Assembly: GCA_020439605.1 (NCBI GenBank)
Contig: JAGQSI010000121.1
Span: forward strand, 1-5,966
From: Acidimicrobiales bacterium
GTDB lineage: Bacteria > Actinomycetota > Acidimicrobiia > Acidimicrobiales > Iamiaceae
Length of the DNA stretch: 5,966 nt
Direction of reading: 5' to 3'
The notes beneath the pieces were generated by a model that had not been told where the DNA came from, did not search any database, and saw only the letters and a list, made by a program, of their open reading frames with translations. The position numbers were made by a program, and so were the translations under genes. Positions 1-5,725 of the stretch are shown in pieces; position 1 is the first letter of the stretch; the number at the start of each line of letters is the position of its first letter.

Positions 1-735
1 GGCCTTGTTGGCATTGCGAACCCGAGCTACTACCTCGTAGTCCACCTCGGTACTTACATAGACGTGAGCAGAGGTCTCGAGAGAGCGAACCATGTGCTCC
101 GCGGTGATCTGGCGGATCTTGTTGAGGGGAACCCGCACGCTTTCACCACGAGCGGGAGCTGGCGAGTTAGCTGGCACGAAACGGCTAGCGCTCGAGGTCT
201 TGGTTGGTGTTGGTGTCGAAGTGGGTGCTGCCGCACGAGAGTGGGAACGAATGTGTTGCTCAGCATCAGCACGAGTGATGCGCCCACCCACTCCAGTGCC
301 TCGAACCGAAGCTGCGTTGACCCCGGCATCGTCGAGCAATCGCCTGACCACCGGCGACAATAGAGCTGGCACCTGAGAGGCTGGTGCCGCAGGAGCAACA
401 GGTTCGGGGGTCGGCTCTGGTTCGGGGGCCGACTCTGGCTCGGGGACCGGTTCAGTCTCAGCAGCAGGCTGTTCAACTGGCGCCGAGCCACCCTCGCCGG
501 CGGTCTCGGAAATCACCGCTACCCGGGTGCCCACTTCGATGGTTTCACCCTCTTCAACCAGGATCTCGGTGAGAAACCCGGCCATGGGCGAAGGGAACTC
601 TGAATCCACCTTGTCCGTGGAAACCTCGAACAGTGGCTCGTCCTCTGCCACCTCGTCACCCACTGCTTTGAACCACTGGGTAATGGTTCCTTCGGTGACG
701 CTTTCTCCTAGAGCTGGAAGCTCGATGTCGGCCAT
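1..735 (-). CDS. sucB: Dihydrolipoamide acyltransferase (E2) of a 2-oxoacid dehydrogenase complex, C-terminus cut by window edge
   Basis: This is the E2 core subunit, which transfers acyl groups from lipoate to CoA in a cytoplasmic pyruvate or 2-oxoglutarate dehydrogenase complex. The visible 245 residues contain one lipoyl domain (about 2-77) with the lipoylation site STDKVDS at K42. A Pro/Glu/Ala-rich linker follows (about 84-123). Next is a peripheral-subunit-binding domain (about 124-163, LLSPVVRRLL to GGRITRADA), a second Ser/Thr/Pro/Ala linker, and the beginning of the catalytic domain (from about 198, VRVPLNKIRQITAEHM). The catalytic His and Asp-Gly motif lie beyond the left edge. The start is supported by a strong AAGGAGAT ribosome binding site 5 bases upstream and by MADIELPALGESVTEG, the usual beginning of this family. 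It lies 39 bases downstream of lpd on the same strand, so the two are probably co-transcribed. By family knowledge, actinobacterial E2 proteins of this type are usually named SucB or DlaT and may serve both pyruvate and 2-oxoglutarate complexes. The acyl specificity cannot be read from this part. Confidence 0.93.
   Translation of the reverse strand, partial: MADIELPALGESVTEGTITQWFKAVGDEVAEDEPLFEVSTDKVDSEFPSPMAGFLTEILVEEGETIEVGTRVAVISETAGEGGSAPVEQPAAETEPVPEPESAPEPEPTPEPVAPAAPASQVPALLSPVVRRLLDDAGVNAASVRGTGVGGRITRADAEQHIRSHSRAAAPTSTPTPTKTSSASRFVPANSPAPARGESVRVPLNKIRQITAEHMVRSLETSAHVYVSTEVDYEVVARVRNANKA
403..456 (-). repeat. Three imperfect 18-bp tandem repeats encoding the E2 linker
   Basis: Three consecutive 18-base units start at 403, 421 and 439. 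The first two differ at two positions (ttcgggggtcggctctgg and ttcgggggccgactctgg), and the third is more diverged. On the coding strand each encodes a hexapeptide of the form (P/T)E(P/S)xPE. Together they form part of the flexible arm between the lipoyl domain and the subunit-binding domain of E2. Such Pro/Ala/Glu-rich arms are normal in the family, and the repeat probably grew by slippage or in-frame duplication. Confidence 0.75.
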
Positions 736-740
736 CGCCG

Positions 741-748
741 ATCTCCTT
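741..748 (-). promoter_or_regulatory. Ribosome binding site of the E2 gene
   Basis: The minus strand reads AAGGAGAT here, ending 5 bases before the ATG at 735, so the AAGGAG core is 7 bases from the start. It is a near-perfect Shine-Dalgarno sequence. It settles the E2 start and shows that E2 has its own ribosome entry inside the 39-base gap after lpd. Confidence 0.85.
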
Positions 749-774
749 GGTTGGGTGAGGGTGAAAAGGTGCGC

Positions 775-2190
775 TCAGCTATTGAGGCTACGGCCAGTTA
801 GTGAAAGAACTGCCTCGCCGAATGTTTCTGTGAGGGAGGGGTGAGGCTGAATGTAGTGAGCAATCTCGTCCACCGACGCCTCCCAGTTCACCGCCAGGTA
901 GCCGGCGCCGAGTTGCTCGGTTACCCATGGCCCCGCCATGTGAACCCCAAGAAGGCGCCCAGCGGTGCCGTCGGCACGCTTTTCGGCAATGACCTTCACC
1001 ACGCCCTCTGTGTCGCCAATGATGAGGGCTCGGCTGTTGCCACCCCAGCGATGCTTGGAGGTGACCACCTCATAGCCGGCTTCGATCGCGCCCTGTTCCG
1101 AATACCCGGCGAAGGCAACCTCGGGCTGGCAGTAGATGCACCATGCCACGTTGGCGTAGTCCACGGGGATGGCCTCGTCTCCGAGAAGCTGCTTGACCAC
1201 CAGAATTGCTTCGGCGTAACCAACGTGGGCGAGCCCGGGCGTAGCGATCAGGTCTCCAATGGCCCAAACACCATCTACTGCGGTACGGCAGAACTCGTCC
1301 ACCTCCACAAATCCACGACCATCAACAACTACACCGGTGCCATCGAGTCCAAGGCTTTCGGACAGGGGCCGACGACCAACCGACACCACCACTGCGTCTA
1401 CCTCAAGTGGGTCTTGACCTTCTATGGCAATAGAGGTGCCGTTGCCGTTGGGGGTGTGACCCTGGACCTTGGTACCAACCTTGACGTCTATCCCACGGCC
1501 CTTGAACGAGCGACGCACCACGTTGACCACGTCCTTGTCCACCCCGGGAAGGATCTGGGGCAACGCCTCGAGAATCGTCACCTCGCTTCCGAGATCGCTC
1601 ATCATGGAGGCGAACTCACAGCCAATGGCGCCGCCACCAATTACCGCCACCCGCTTGGGCAACTCCTGCAACGCAAAGACCTCATCAGAGGTGAGAACAA
1701 CCGTGCCATCCACCTCGAAACCGGGAATTGTGCGAGGCACTGAACCCGAGGCGAGCACCACCGCATCGCCGTTGAGTACCGCTACCTCTCCATCGACGCC
1801 CTGCACGCGCACGCTGCGATCGGCTTGCAAGGTACCGATCCCGTTGAACAGCTCGACCTTGCGGTGCTTCAACAAACCGGAAAGCCCGGTGAAGAGGGTG
1901 TCTACCACCTGCTGTTTGCGAGCAATCGTGGTGGAGAAGTTCACGGTAGGAGCCGAGGTCCCCACTCCGAAGTCCCCGGCGTGGCTCACCGTGCGAAAGA
2001 CATGAGCGGTCTCGAGCAGCTCTTTGGCCGGGATGCAGCCACGATGCAGGCAGGTTCCGCCCACCTTGTCCATCTCCACTAGCGCCACCTGCAACCCAGC
2101 GGAAGCACCATATAGAGCAGCCGCGTAACCACCCGGTCCACCTCCGATCACAATGAGGTCGAAGTGGGTGTCTGTGGCTTGGTCGCTCAC
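775..2190 (-). CDS. lpdA: Dihydrolipoamide dehydrogenase (E3), FAD-dependent pyridine nucleotide-disulfide oxidoreductase
   Basis: This E3 subunit reoxidises the dihydrolipoyl groups of 2-oxoacid dehydrogenase complexes and passes electrons through FAD to NAD+. At 471 residues it has normal family length. Visible features in order are the FAD-binding GGGPGG (16-21), the redox-active disulfide in GGTCLHRGCIPAK (C47 and C52), and the NAD-binding GGGAIG (185-190). The second FAD-contact segment AIGDLIATPGLAHVGYAEA begins near 310, and the C-terminal dimerisation domain ends with the catalytic His-Glu pair in HPSLTE (H450, E455). The start is a GTG, chosen because AAGGAAG lies 4 bases upstream and because the N-terminus then leads straight into the first FAD beta strand (FDLIVIGGG). 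One oddity is CIYCQPE (C351 and C354), where many homologues have xxYTxPE, giving a CxxC pair. It lies between a 29-codon membrane micro-protein 24 bases upstream and the E2 gene 39 bases downstream. Confidence 0.96.
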   Translation of the reverse strand: MSDQATDTHFDLIVIGGGPGGYAAALYGASAGLQVALVEMDKVGGTCLHRGCIPAKELLETAHVFRTVSHAGDFGVGTSAPTVNFSTTIARKQQVVDTLFTGLSGLLKHRKVELFNGIGTLQADRSVRVQGVDGEVAVLNGDAVVLASGSVPRTIPGFEVDGTVVLTSDEVFALQELPKRVAVIGGGAIGCEFASMMSDLGSEVTILEALPQILPGVDKDVVNVVRRSFKGRGIDVKVGTKVQGHTPNGNGTSIAIEGQDPLEVDAVVVSVGRRPLSESLGLDGTGVVVDGRGFVEVDEFCRTAVDGVWAIGDLIATPGLAHVGYAEAILVVKQLLGDEAIPVDYANVAWCIYCQPEVAFAGYSEQGAIEAGYEVVTSKHRWGGNSRALIIGDTEGVVKVIAEKRADGTAGRLLGVHMAGPWVTEQLGAGYLAVNWEASVDEIAHYIQPHPSLTETFGEAVLSLTGRSLNS

Positions 2191-2194
2191 GGGT

Positions 2195-2201
2195 CTTCCT
2201 T
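2195..2201 (-). promoter_or_regulatory. Ribosome binding site deciding the GTG start of lpdA
   Basis: The minus strand reads AAGGAAG, 4 bases before the GTG at 2190. No ATG lies nearby in frame that would give a sensible N-terminus, so this site supports the GTG start. Confidence 0.75.
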
Positions 2202-2214
2202 AGTGATTGATTTA

Positions 2215-2304
2215 CTAGCTGATCTGGAGAAGCTGAACTGTGGCCGCAACCAGAATGGCGAGCCCGCACAGCAAAGCGGCGAAAATCAGCTTGCGGGTAC
2301 TCAT
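2215..2304 (-). CDS. 29-residue single-pass membrane micro-protein, function unknown
   Basis: This is a short open reading frame with an ATG at 2304-2302 and a TAG stop at 2217-2215, ending 24 bases before the lpdA start on the same strand. The product opens with a basic N-terminus (MSTRK). An almost unbroken hydrophobic stretch of about 20 residues follows (about 6-26, including LLCGLAILVAATV), and it ends polar (QIS). That is the layout of a one-helix membrane peptide with its N-terminus inside. C13 is not in a convincing lipobox, so a lipoprotein is unlikely. There is no strong Shine-Dalgarno sequence; only a weak GAG lies upstream. A GATACT hexamer ends 12 bases before the ATG and could be a promoter -10 element for a transcript with a very short leader. 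I do not recognise the family. Support comes from the position, the coherent hydrophobic composition and the clean stop. A chance reading frame remains possible. Confidence 0.55.
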   Translation of the reverse strand: MSTRKLIFAALLCGLAILVAATVQLLQIS

Positions 2305-2398
2305 AGACAGCTCAGAGTATCCGGGCAGACGCCTCTACCCCTAGGTACGCGCGAGACTTCCTTCACGCACCCGTTTACAACAGGCCAAGGAGCCATTC
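2305..2398. promoter_or_regulatory. Divergent intergenic control region
   Basis: These 94 bases separate the leftward micro-protein/lpdA/E2 block from the rightward reductase/gabT unit, so promoters for both probably lie here. On the minus strand GATACT (2317-2322) is the best -10-like hexamer for the leftward genes, but no matching TTGACA-like -35 is visible 16-18 bases further upstream. I see no convincing -10/-35 pair on the plus strand. A short inverted repeat, TACC-ccta-GGTA (2336-2347), lies near the middle and could be an operator half, but it is too short to rely on. If the micro-protein is not real, the region extends to 2191. Confidence 0.45.
2387..2392 (+). promoter_or_regulatory. 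Ribosome binding site of the DprE2-like gene
   Basis: AAGGAG lies 6 bases before the ATG at 2399. This consensus Shine-Dalgarno sequence fixes the start of the rightward unit. Confidence 0.85.
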
Positions 2399-3166
2399 AT
2401 GCGTGACGCCTTAGGTGGCATTCAGTCGGTACTAGTCCTGGGTGGGAACTCCGATATCGCCCTAGCAACGCTCAAGGAATTAGCCAAAGAACGCACCCGC
2501 ACCGCGATCCTCGCTGGCCGTGATCTCGCCAAGCTGGACCAAGCCGCCGAGGTGTTGCGTGACGCCGGTTTCACCGCTGTTGAAACCGTGGAGTTCGATG
2601 CCGCAGCTACAGACACCCACGAACAGATCATCGATGACATCTGGGCCAAGCACCCAGATTTGGATCTTGCCCTGGTGGCGTTCGGTGTACTTGGGACCCA
2701 AGTAGAATTCGATGAGGACCCTGCCAAAGCGGCCCAGGCAGCCATTATCAACTATGCGGGAGGCGTGTCGTCGGGGTTGGCGGTCGCCAAACACCTCAAG
2801 GCCCAGGGCCATGGCACCCTCGCCGTTATCACCTCGGTTGCCGGCGAACGGGCCCGGGCAGACAACTTCGTCTATGGCTCCACCAAGGCCGGCCTAGATG
2901 CGTTCACCCAGGGACTCGCAGACCGCCTGGTTGGAAGCGGAGCCAACGTAATGGCTATTCGGCCCGGCTTTGTTCGCACCTCCATGACCGCGGACATGAG
3001 CGATGGCCCAATGGCCACCACTGCGGACGCTGTTGCCAAAGACATCGTCGCCGGACTCAAGAGTGGCGCCCACACGGTCTGGTCCCCCGCCAAACTCCGC
3101 TTCGTGTTCGCCATCTTGAAGACCCTCCCGAGGCCCATCTGGAGAAAGGTCGCAGCAGGCCGATGA
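2399..3166 (+). CDS. dprE2: DprE2-like short-chain dehydrogenase/reductase (decaprenylphospho-erythro-pentofuranosid-2-ulose 2-reductase family)
   Basis: This 255-residue NAD(P)H-dependent reductase of the short-chain dehydrogenase superfamily matches DprE2 closely in length and motif order. DprE2 carries out the second step of decaprenyl-phosphoryl ribose epimerisation to decaprenyl-phosphoryl arabinose, at the inner face of the membrane. Visible features are the modified nucleotide loop LGGNSDIA (14-21), AFGVLG (94-99), and N118 in INYAG. The catalytic S146 sits in TSVAGERAR, and Y159 and K163 in NFVYGSTKAGLDAF. IRPGFVRTSMT is at 187-197. The C-terminus (about 235-252, LRFVFAILKTLPRPIWRKV) is amphipathic, like the DprE2 tail, and may contact the membrane. 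A21 replaces the final glycine found in mycobacterial DprE2 (GGTSEIG). The assignment rests on remembered similarity, especially the AGERxRxxNFVYGSTKAGLD block. No dprE1 lies beside it in this window. The stop overlaps the gabT start (ATGA), so the two are co-translated. A related SDR with a different lipid-sugar or other substrate is possible. Confidence 0.8.
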   Translation: MRDALGGIQSVLVLGGNSDIALATLKELAKERTRTAILAGRDLAKLDQAAEVLRDAGFTAVETVEFDAAATDTHEQIIDDIWAKHPDLDLALVAFGVLGTQVEFDEDPAKAAQAAIINYAGGVSSGLAVAKHLKAQGHGTLAVITSVAGERARADNFVYGSTKAGLDAFTQGLADRLVGSGANVMAIRPGFVRTSMTADMSDGPMATTADAVAKDIVAGLKSGAHTVWSPAKLRFVFAILKTLPRPIWRKVAAGR

Positions 3167-4521
3167 CAACTTCCCCACTTACCGGTGGCCCCCAACTGCC
3201 ACAACAACGCCGCATCGTCACCGAGATTCCCGGGCCGCGGGCCAAGGCGTTTCAGGCCCGACGTCTCAACGCCGTGGCCTCTGGGGTGGGCAGCACGCTT
3301 CCCATTGAAGTGGTAGCCGCTGGTGGTGGGGTCATTGTTGATTCCGATGGCAACTCGCTGATCGACCTTGGCTCGGGTATTGCGGTGGTCAACGTCGGCA
3401 ACGCCGCCTCTGCGGTGGCCAACGCGGTGGCGCAACAAGCAGCAGCGTTCACCCACACCTGCTTCATGATCACCCCGTACGCGGGTTACGTCGAGGTCTG
3501 CGAACAGCTCAACCGCCTCACCCCCGGAAACCACGACAAGCGTTCCGCACTGTTCAACTCGGGGGCAGAAGCAGTGGAGAACGCGGTGAAGATTGCCCGC
3601 GTAGCTACCGGACGCAGTGCCGTTGTGGTGGTAGATCACGCCTACCACGGCAGGACCAACCTGACCATGGCTCTCACCGCCAAATCCATGCCATACAAGG
3701 CAGGCTTCGGTCCGTTCGCCCCCGAGGTCTACCGGGTGCCAATGGCCTACCCGTATCGCTGGAGTACCGGCGCCGAGTCATGCGGCCCAGAGGCAGCAGC
3801 CGCGGCCATGGACCACATCCGCACCGAGATAGGCGCTGATCGGGTGGCGGCGATGATCATGGAACCCATCCTCGGTGAAGGCGGCTTCATTGTTCCCGGC
3901 GAGAGTTATCTCCCCGAGATGGTCAAGTTCTGTAAGGACAACGGGATCTTGTTCGTAGCCGATGAGATCCAGACCGGCTTCGGGCGAACCGGCAAATGGT
4001 TCGCGTGCGAGCACGAAAATATTGTTCCGGACCTAGTGACCACAGCCAAGGGGATCGCCGGCGGGCTTCCTCTCGCTGCAGTAACTGGCCGCGCCGAGAT
4101 AATGAACAGTGTTCATGCCGGCGGCCTCGGTGGCACCTACGGCGGAAACCCTGTGGTGTGCGCCGCTGCGCTAGCGGCCATCAACATGATCGAGACCGAA
4201 GGCCTCGTGGAGCGAAGCGCCCAACTCGGTGAGATTCTGCAGAGCCGCCTCGATGAGATGGCATCACAAGATCCCGGGATCGGAGACGTTCGGGGCCGTG
4301 GCCTCATGCAAGCAATGGAGCTGGTACACCCCGGCACCAACAAGCCCGATCCGGACCGGACCAAAGCTGTCATTGCCGCCACCCACGCCAAGGGAGTGGT
4401 AACGCTTTCTGCTGGCACCTACGGCAACGTCGTGCGATTCCTTCCCCCGCTGGTTATCGGTGAGGACCTCCTCAATGAAGGTCTAGATATCGTGGCCGAG
4501 GCCCTTGCTGCCACCCGCTGA
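3163..4521 (+). CDS. gabT: 4-aminobutyrate aminotransferase, PLP-dependent class III
   Basis: This enzyme transfers the amino group of GABA to 2-oxoglutarate, giving succinate semialdehyde and glutamate. The family also accepts 5-aminovalerate. At 452 residues it is full length and has the characteristic actinobacterial N-terminus ([10 protein letters not shown], 16-25). Key sites are DLGSGIAV (68-75), the PLP phosphate loop [10 protein letters not shown] (132-141), and DHAYHGRTN (158-166). EPILGEGG (234-241) carries the two glutamates typical of omega-aminotransferases. D267 and Q270 in VADEIQTG hold the PLP pyridine nitrogen and ring, K296 in TTAKG is the Schiff-base lysine, and R425 in VVRFLPPL is the likely substrate-carboxylate arginine. 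Its ATG overlaps the upstream stop in ATGA with only a weak AGG nearby, so translation probably depends on coupling to the DprE2-like gene. Its stop is one base from the stop of the convergent saccharopine-dehydrogenase-like gene. Together with the aldehyde dehydrogenase at the right edge, it points to GABA, putrescine or 5-aminovalerate breakdown. Confidence 0.95.
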   Translation: MTTSPLTGGPQLPQQRRIVTEIPGPRAKAFQARRLNAVASGVGSTLPIEVVAAGGGVIVDSDGNSLIDLGSGIAVVNVGNAASAVANAVAQQAAAFTHTCFMITPYAGYVEVCEQLNRLTPGNHDKRSALFNSGAEAVENAVKIARVATGRSAVVVVDHAYHGRTNLTMALTAKSMPYKAGFGPFAPEVYRVPMAYPYRWSTGAESCGPEAAAAAMDHIRTEIGADRVAAMIMEPILGEGGFIVPGESYLPEMVKFCKDNGILFVADEIQTGFGRTGKWFACEHENIVPDLVTTAKGIAGGLPLAAVTGRAEIMNSVHAGGLGGTYGGNPVVCAAALAAINMIETEGLVERSAQLGEILQSRLDEMASQDPGIGDVRGRGLMQAMELVHPGTNKPDPDRTKAVIAATHAKGVVTLSAGTYGNVVRFLPPLVIGEDLLNEGLDIVAEALAATR

Positions 4522-4522
4522 G

Positions 4523-5725
4523 CTAGCCATCTCTACGTCCCCACGGTGATCCGTACTCGTTGAGCAGATCCAAGAACGGCACCGCGTCAAACGCTTCGGG
4601 GCCCAGTACCCCAGCGCCGCTCCAGGTGCCGTTGGCAATCAGTTCAAGGGCAATCACCGGGTTGATCGCGGTTTGCCACACAACGGCCTGAGATCCGTAT
4701 TCGGCCATGGACCACTCGTTGTCCACCACGTGATACAGGTAGGTCTCGTGATGATGACCGTCCTTGCCGGTGCCGGTCACCCAGGTTCCAGCACACGTCT
4801 TACCGGTCATCTTGTCGCCCAGGGTCGCCGGGTCCGGCAGACACGCGGCCACCACGTCACGCGGTGAAACCTGCTGCCCCCGAACACTGACCGGCTCAGT
4901 GGAATCCAGGCCGAGCTTGTTCAAGGTCTTGAGCACATCGATGAACTCGTCGCCGAGCCCGTACTTGAAGGTCGTACGTTCACAGTCCACCCACCGAGGT
5001 ATCAGCAGCACTTCTTCGTGTTCCACGTTCACGCATTCAACCGACCCAATGCCTTCTGGGAACTCGAATACCTCCGGCTCGCTGAATGGTGCAGTTGTGA
5101 ACCATCCCCTCTCCCTTTCCCAGATGACAGGTGGGTTGAGACACTCCTCGATCGTGGTCCAGATGGAAAACGATGGAGCGAAGTCGTATCCGGCCACTAC
5201 GAGGTTGGCCCCGTCACGCACGCCGATCTCGTCGATGGTGTCGAAGATGTTGTCTGCTGCGTATCGGGCAAACACATCGGATAGGCCGGGCTCCACCCCC
5301 ATGCCCACCAGAGCCAGCTTGCCGGCGTCTTGCCACTGCTGGGCCTTGGCGAACTGCTCGTCTCCGAGCTTCACCCCGCACAGTTCATGAGGATTATCCG
5401 GGTGAGGCTTGGACAACGACATGGCCATGTCCATGTAGGTGGCGCCAGCAGCGAACGCCGCGTCGAACAAGGGCATGACGAAGCGCGGGTCTGCAGCGTT
5501 CATCAAGACGTCACAGCCATGTTCACGCAGGGCCGCCTCCACCGAAGCGCTTGACGAAGCATCCAGTTCGATCCCGACCGCAGCCGCAGAGAAGGAGCCC
5601 GCAACTGAGGTGGCCCGACCGGCGTCTATGTCGCCCACCACCAGATGGTCCACGAAGTCCCGTCGAGCGGCGATCTTGGCGAAGGCACCGCCAACTCCGC
5701 CAGCACCAACCAGAAGGATCCGCAT
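4523..5725 (-). CDS. Saccharopine dehydrogenase-family NAD(P)-dependent oxidoreductase, substrate unknown
   Basis: This 400-residue cytoplasmic oxidoreductase has the two-domain layout of the saccharopine, lysine-6 and carboxynorspermidine dehydrogenase family. The N-terminal Rossmann fold starts immediately (MRILLVGAGGVGG, with GAGGVG at 7-12). An aspartate, D32, sits at the end of the second strand (VVGDID), which favours NAD(H) over NADP(H). The helix start NAADPRF (76-82) and the strand ATYMDMA (95-101) follow the family pattern. The C-terminal catalytic domain opens with GMGVEPGLSD (141-150), equivalent to the family's G-x-x-PGL turn. The ATG at 5725 is preferred because the Rossmann strand begins there and because it overlaps the aldehyde dehydrogenase stop as TGATG. 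An in-frame extension to 5866 would read through aldehyde dehydrogenase codons in another frame and has no domain content. Family members act on lysine, saccharopine or polyamine adducts. Coupling to an aminobutyraldehyde-type dehydrogenase suggests that it makes or uses an amino aldehyde or a related imine. This is inference, and the exact reaction is not readable. Confidence 0.85.
   Translation of the reverse strand: MRILLVGAGGVGGAFAKIAARRDFVDHLVVGDIDAGRATSVAGSFSAAAVGIELDASSSASVEAALREHGCDVLMNAADPRFVMPLFDAAFAAGATYMDMAMSLSKPHPDNPHELCGVKLGDEQFAKAQQWQDAGKLALVGMGVEPGLSDVFARYAADNIFDTIDEIGVRDGANLVVAGYDFAPSFSIWTTIEECLNPPVIWERERGWFTTAPFSEPEVFEFPEGIGSVECVNVEHEEVLLIPRWVDCERTTFKYGLGDEFIDVLKTLNKLGLDSTEPVSVRGQQVSPRDVVAACLPDPATLGDKMTGKTCAGTWVTGTGKDGHHHETYLYHVVDNEWSMAEYGSQAVVWQTAINPVIALELIANGTWSGAGVLGPEAFDAVPFLDLLNEYGSPWGRRDG

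Noticed and set aside
54..491. 145-codon minus-strand frame within the E2 gene
   Set aside because: It is out of frame with the E2 reading frame, which carries the lipoyl and subunit-binding domains. Its Pro/Arg/Leu-rich product is a low-complexity shadow of the linker.
841..1743. 300-codon open frame on the plus strand opposite lpdA
   Set aside because: The opposite strand encodes a complete Lpd with all its catalytic motifs. The plus-strand product has no recognisable domain and is explained by codon bias in GC-rich DNA.
1685..2269. 194-codon minus-strand frame overlapping lpdA and its upstream region
   Set aside because: It is a same-strand, different-frame shadow of lpdA with an Arg-rich product lacking any domain.
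2336..2347. TACC-ccta-GGTA inverted repeat in the divergent region as an operator
   Set aside because: A 4-bp stem is expected by chance and no second copy is visible, so it is only mentioned within the control-region entry.
2317..2350. A full promoter (-35 and -10) for the leftward block
   Set aside because: GATACT resembles a -10 element, but no -35-like hexamer is at the right distance, so a complete promoter cannot be claimed.
2872..3648. 258-codon open frame on the minus strand opposite dprE2 and gabT
   Set aside because: It spans two well-supported genes and their junction, shows no domain motifs, and has no convincing ribosome binding site.
4494..4503. GGCC-GA-GGCC as a terminator for gabT
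   Set aside because: The stem is only 4 bp with a 2-base loop, it lies inside the coding sequence, and no T tract follows.
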